Assembly: GCA_965219705.1 (NCBI GenBank)
Contig: OZ244789.1
Span: 1,488,001-1,552,000 of the forward strand
Source: JAJECS01 sp965219705
Lineage (GTDB): Bacteria > Chloroflexota > UBA11872
DNA: 64,000 nucleotides
Reading direction: 5' to 3'
Under the pieces are notes generated by a model. That model ran no database searches, had not been told where the DNA came from, and was given only the letters and a program-made list of their open reading frames with translations. The first letter of the stretch is position 1. Each line of letters begins with the position of its first letter. The position numbers and the translations under genes are program-made. This document shows positions 60,595 to 64,000 of this stretch, piece after piece.

Positions 60595-60968
60595 CAGGCG
60601 CTCCGAATCTTCTCGAGCACGAAGTCAGCGCCGTAGGCGTAGGTGCGCGACTCGTCGAGCAACAGGGCGAGGTTGGGAAAGTCGATGATGCGCCAGCCGT
60701 CGCGGATGGCGTCCAGGACCGACTGATAGGGCCAGTCGTCGGGATTGTCCGGGCCGTCGGACAGCTCGCCGTCACGGACCATGCGCATGCCGATCACCTG
60801 GGAATTCAAATCGGTGCCGGCGGCTTGCAGGTACAGCAGGTCCTGCCGCGCCCGGCCCGCGGCCGCCACCTCGTCCCGAATGGCCGCGAGCGTGGACTCC
60901 TGCAACGTTCCGGCGCGTAGCTCGGCAATGGCCTGATCGAGCTTCGAAGCGATGGCTTCAAGCGACAT
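60594..60968 (-). CDS. small uncharacterised partner of the dioxygenase
   Basis: The 124-residue protein has a helical N-terminus (MSLEAIASKLDQAIAELRAG) and a conserved-looking C-terminus (DDWPYQSVLDAIRDGWRIIDFPNLALLLDE). It is not a known family to me; the overlap TGATG with the dioxygenase implies a joint role, perhaps substrate delivery or regulation. ATG 60968 was chosen because GGGAGA lies just upstream; the longer frame back to 61106 has no support. Confidence 0.65.
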   Translation of the reverse strand: MSLEAIASKLDQAIAELRAGTLQESTLAAIRDEVAAAGRARQDLLYLQAAGTDLNSQVIGMRMVRDGELSDGPDNPDDWPYQSVLDAIRDGWRIIDFPNLALLLDESRTYAYGADFVLEKIRSA

Positions 60969-60996
60969 CGCGATCTCCCGGGAGCTTGTCGTCGAA

Positions 60997-62751
60997 TTAT
61001 CCCCCAAACGGTACGGGTTCGGGCAATTGCGCCGCGGCGGGCACCAGCCCGGCTTCCTTGGCCAGATCGCCAGCGAGCACGATGGTGATGTCGCCGGGGG
61101 CGGCATGCGGCACGTCCACTTTCCAGAGCTGGAACGCGACGCGCTGGCCGCGCACCACGACGACCGAGTCCAGCTCGTGCACGCCCATCGGCAGGCCGTA
61201 GCGCGTGATCCAATCCGGCACGGCGCGGAACCGCGTCAGCAGGGCCGGATACGGCTCCAGGATCGCGAGATGCCGCGCCAAAATCTCGCTCCACGCCAGG
61301 CCCTGGTCACCAACCCACTCGCGGCTGAGCGGAATCTGCCGGTAGGCATCCAGCCAGGCATCGAATCCGGCGGCGCTGAGCGAGTCGAACACGTTGGCCA
61401 GCCGCACCTCGCCCGTCGCCGGATCGCGCTGCAAGAGACTCGCCTGCGTGGCCTGATAGAGGAATCCGCCACGCTTGAACCGGCGGGAGGCGGGATAACC
61501 CAGCGCCTCGACGCCGCCGAAGTCTTGAAACGCCGTCCAAAACGCGGCGTCGGCGTCGTCGACGATGGCGAAGCCACCCCGCCCGCTGCCGGCCTGGGTG
61601 TAGAAGCGGCCGCCCGGCACCGCGACCTCGGGCGGCGCGTCGGGGAACACGATGCGGCTGATCGAGCGGGCGTCGCTGAGGTACAGCGCGCCGTCCGGGC
61701 CAGGCGTGACGTCGGTCTGACACGGGACGCCGTCCCAGGATTCGATCGCGGTCAGCTCGCGATAGGTTGGGTCGGTGGCCTCGAAGCGCATGAGCTCGCC
61801 GGTATTCCAGGCACACATGAACAGGCTGCCGCGATGGAAGGCAATGCCCGTGGGTGCGATCGTGTCGCTGAAGCGCCACAGCGGGGCTGTGAACCCGTCG
61901 TGCGGATCGTTACATAACACCAAGGGCCGCCAGCCGTAGTTGGCGCCGCGCTCGATGCGGTTGACCTCGTCATCGCATTCCGGGCCGTTTTCGGTGGCGA
62001 AGATCTCGCCCGTGCCGGGGTGGAACGTGAAGTCGAAGCTGTTGCGCAGCCCCAGCGCCCAGATGCGGTCGTCGTTGCCCGACGCGGGGTTGCCGTCGTC
62101 GTAGAACGGGTTGTCGGAAGGCGCGCGTCCGTCCGCCGCGTCGAGGCGCAGGATCTTCCCCAGCGGCGTGTCGAGCCGCGGCGCCAAGCTTGGGTCGCTG
62201 TTCTCGCCGAGGGTGACGTACAGGTAGCCGTCGGGGCCGAAGTGCAGGTTACCGCCGTTGTGGAAGGCAAAGCCGGTGGGGTTGGGTTCGTCCAGCAGAA
62301 TGGTGGGCTCGACGCCGCGGCCGCCGACCTCACGCACGCGCACGATGCGATGCCCGGCCGTGTCGGCGCGGGTGTAGTAGACGTAGACGTAGCCGTTGTC
62401 CGCGAAGTTCGGGTCTACGGCCACGCCGATCAATCCGCGCTCAAAAAGATCGTCCACCTCGAATACGGCAAACGGCTCGTCGCGCAGCTGCCCGTTCTCC
62501 ACCACGCGCAATGCCCCGGACTTTTCGGTGTAGAGCAGCCGGCCATCGGGGGTCCACGCCAGCGCCACCGGGAAATTGGCCGCCGCCACCACCGGCTCGA
62601 CGCGGAAGTGCTCGGGCAACTCCACCGCGCGCGTCGGCGCCGCGCCGCCCAGCACGACGCCAACGGCGAGGGCCGCAACGATGAGCGCGCGGCCCGCACG
62701 CCCAAACGGCGCGCGCGTCGACAGTGCTGTTGGTACGGAAAGCCAAGACAT
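60997..62751 (-). CDS. secreted PQQ-type glucose/sorbosone dehydrogenase-like protein
   Basis: The 584-residue protein has an N-terminal signal (about 20-43, hydrophobic ALIVAALAVGVVLGGAAPTRA). A six-bladed beta-propeller follows, with PVALAWTPDGRLLYTEK, GLIGVAVDPNF, YVTLGENSD, LRNSFDFTFHPGTGEIFATENGPE and later ALYLSDARSISRIVF. These are the marks of PQQ-dependent soluble aldose dehydrogenases. From about residue 390 a C-terminal region with GFAIVDDADAAFWTAFQDFGGVEALGYPAS resembles a beta-propeller-associated repeat common in Chloroflexota. A fragment of its 3' end is copied at 58333-58405. The sugar substrate is unknown. The start is ATG 62751. Confidence 0.85.
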   Translation of the reverse strand: MSWLSVPTALSTRAPFGRAGRALIVAALAVGVVLGGAAPTRAVELPEHFRVEPVVAAANFPVALAWTPDGRLLYTEKSGALRVVENGQLRDEPFAVFEVDDLFERGLIGVAVDPNFADNGYVYVYYTRADTAGHRIVRVREVGGRGVEPTILLDEPNPTGFAFHNGGNLHFGPDGYLYVTLGENSDPSLAPRLDTPLGKILRLDAADGRAPSDNPFYDDGNPASGNDDRIWALGLRNSFDFTFHPGTGEIFATENGPECDDEVNRIERGANYGWRPLVLCNDPHDGFTAPLWRFSDTIAPTGIAFHRGSLFMCAWNTGELMRFEATDPTYRELTAIESWDGVPCQTDVTPGPDGALYLSDARSISRIVFPDAPPEVAVPGGRFYTQAGSGRGGFAIVDDADAAFWTAFQDFGGVEALGYPASRRFKRGGFLYQATQASLLQRDPATGEVRLANVFDSLSAAGFDAWLDAYRQIPLSREWVGDQGLAWSEILARHLAILEPYPALLTRFRAVPDWITRYGLPMGVHELDSVVVVRGQRVAFQLWKVDVPHAAPGDITIVLAGDLAKEAGLVPAAAQLPEPVPFGG

Positions 62752-62921
62752 TGGGGCGGATGCTAGCACCGGCGACCCGCGTCGCGGGCACGCTCCGCTG
62801 TGTGGGTTGTGGGGCGCCCGGAGCAACGTCGCGGGTACCGGAAGTGGGTGGCCGATTCCGACGCGGGTGGCATTTCGCGGTATGGCATTCTCCGAGCGCT
62901 TGCCCGCCAACCGGATTGCCG

Positions 62922-64000
62922 GTGTCTCGCCGCGTGCTGCGATCGCCCCTGTTTGTTCCCGCGGTCCTGATGGCCGGCGCGCTGACCGCGTTCTACGGCC
63001 TCAGCGCCGTCCCCAAGGTTGCCGGGGGCGACTGGGGCCAGTTCCAGACCTTTGGCTACCTCGGTGGGATTCCGCACGCGCCGGGCTATCCGTTGCTGAC
63101 CGGCAGCATTCACCTCGCCACCCGCATCACGGGATTTGCCGAGCCGGCCCATGTGGCGAACGTCGTCAACGCATGTTTTGCAGTCGCCGCGGGGGTGGTG
63201 CTGTTTGTGCTGACCGCCGTGCTCGCTGGCTCGCGTCTCGCCGGCTTGCTGGCCACGGTCGTCTTCACGACCGGATTCAGCATCTGGGCGCAGGCCACGC
63301 AGGCCGGGACGATGAGCCTGCAAACGCTGATCGTCGTCGTGCTCATCGGCGCCTTGGTCGCCTACGACGACAAACCGTCGGTGGCGCGGCTGGCCGCGGT
63401 GGGGTTTTCGACGGGGCTCTCGCTGACCAACCACGGTGTCAGCGTTTTCATGCTGCCCGCCACGGTCGCCTTCGTCGCCAGCCGGCGCTTTGAGGGCATC
63501 GCCCGGCCGCGGACGCTGGCGGCAGCTCTGGGAGCCGTCGGCCTTGGGCTGCTTCCGTGGCTCTATGTGGTGCGAGGGTTGTTTACCCCTATGCCCAGGG
63601 GGCTTCCCGAACACCGCGCGCTCCTGACCCTGGAGGATCTCGTGCGCTTGGTCCTCGATCAGCCGCTCACCCTTGTGGGCGACGTCGGGACGATCACCAA
63701 ACCCATCGACACCGGGGGCCTGACGTTCTTGGACAAGTGGCCCCTGCTAGCGAACGACATGCTGCGCGAGCTTGGGTGGGGTTGGCTGGCGCTGGCGGTG
63801 CTGGGGTGGGTGGTGCTGGCCCGCCAGCGCGCGCGCCTCGCCGCCTGGCTCGCCTGGACCGGTCTGACAACGATCTGGTTCATCCTGGCCTCAACGCCGA
63901 TCTTCGACAGCGCGCGGTACTTTGCGGTGGTTTATGCCCTGCTCGCGGTTTGTCTGGCGATGGCCGTCGGTTGGCTGCTGCGATGGGTCGAACCGACCGT
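62922..64000 (+). CDS. DUF2723 GT-C-like membrane protein, 3' partial
   Basis: The frame from GTG 62922 (or GTG 62934) stays open to the window edge: 359 codons visible. After an N-terminal membrane helix comes VAGGDWGQFQTFGYLGGIPHAPGYPL (near residues 32-57), which matches the DUF2723 signature with the acidic residue after helix 1 that GT-C glycosyltransferases use. Several further membrane helices follow (AGVVLFVLTAVLAG, LLATVVFTTGFSIWAQATQAG, STGLSLTNHGVS). DUF2723 proteins are thought to be protein or lipid glycosyltransferases. It is divergent from the sugar dehydrogenase, with a 170-bp gap. Confidence 0.82.
   Translation, partial: MSRRVLRSPLFVPAVLMAGALTAFYGLSAVPKVAGGDWGQFQTFGYLGGIPHAPGYPLLTGSIHLATRITGFAEPAHVANVVNACFAVAAGVVLFVLTAVLAGSRLAGLLATVVFTTGFSIWAQATQAGTMSLQTLIVVVLIGALVAYDDKPSVARLAAVGFSTGLSLTNHGVSVFMLPATVAFVASRRFEGIARPRTLAAALGAVGLGLLPWLYVVRGLFTPMPRGLPEHRALLTLEDLVRLVLDQPLTLVGDVGTITKPIDTGGLTFLDKWPLLANDMLRELGWGWLALAVLGWVVLARQRARLAAWLAWTGLTTIWFILASTPIFDSARYFAVVYALLAVCLAMAVGWLLRWVEPT

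Overview
This is a GC-rich, gene-dense bacterial chromosomal window with 55 supported protein genes, two of them cut by the window edges. I see no rRNA, tRNA or CRISPR array. The gene set points to Chloroflexota, and within it a Dehalococcoidia or SAR202-like lineage is my best guess. The reasons are DUF2298 and Agl23-like membrane proteins side by side, a TIGR03960 radical SAM protein, phytanoyl-CoA dioxygenase-type genes, frequent GTG starts, no sign of outer-membrane genes, and many short palindromic repeats encoding RHSGGSRNPGP- or PSPLMGEG-like peptides. This assignment is inference from gene content.

Layout. 1-5087: two GT-C-like membrane proteins and an FAD-dependent oxidoreductase, each overlapping the next by 4 bases. 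5088-9280: a repeat-rich gap, comB, an LppX-like lipoprotein and an MFS exporter. 9422-12651: a two-gene module, a RecQ-like helicase with a C-terminal phosphoribosyltransferase-like domain plus a DprA/SLOG protein. It matches the RqlH-RqlI (PsyrTA) conflict or defence architecture and is the best accessory system here. 12762-22128: a zincin, then assimilatory sulfate reduction (siroheme sulfite reductase, APS/PAPS reductase, APS kinase, ATP sulfurylase) running into tetrapyrrole synthesis (hemC, cobA, hemD, hemB). This joins sulfite reductase to the supply of its siroheme cofactor. 22155-27020: a DMT permease, a GAF histidine kinase, ftsZ and parA.

27212-37906: an ECF sigma factor overlapping a membrane-anchored vWA protein, NIPSNAP, two TrkA proteins, ribosomal L25, an amidohydrolase, a radical SAM protein, mnmE and an orphan DNA methyltransferase. 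37989-39050: an IS110 transposase. 39196-49042: a minus-strand run with a glycosidase-O-antigen ligase fusion, a Tat lipoprotein paralogue of its glycosidase domain lacking the nucleophile Glu, a sugar isomerase, two NYN proteins, an M50 protease, a coiled-coil protein and a CobW GTPase. 49203-56791: polA, a split xdhC, pyrD, a YchF homologue with a ruined P-loop, rpsT and holA.

56942-64000: a class III aminotransferase, then a two-gene cassette (unknown protein plus PIN nuclease) bracketed by near-identical direct repeats and a chimeric gene relic, a phytanoyl-CoA dioxygenase with its small partner, a PQQ-type sugar dehydrogenase, and the start of a DUF2723 membrane protein. Dispersed repeats have entered coding sequence at least three times, as an in-frame insert and as C-terminal tails.
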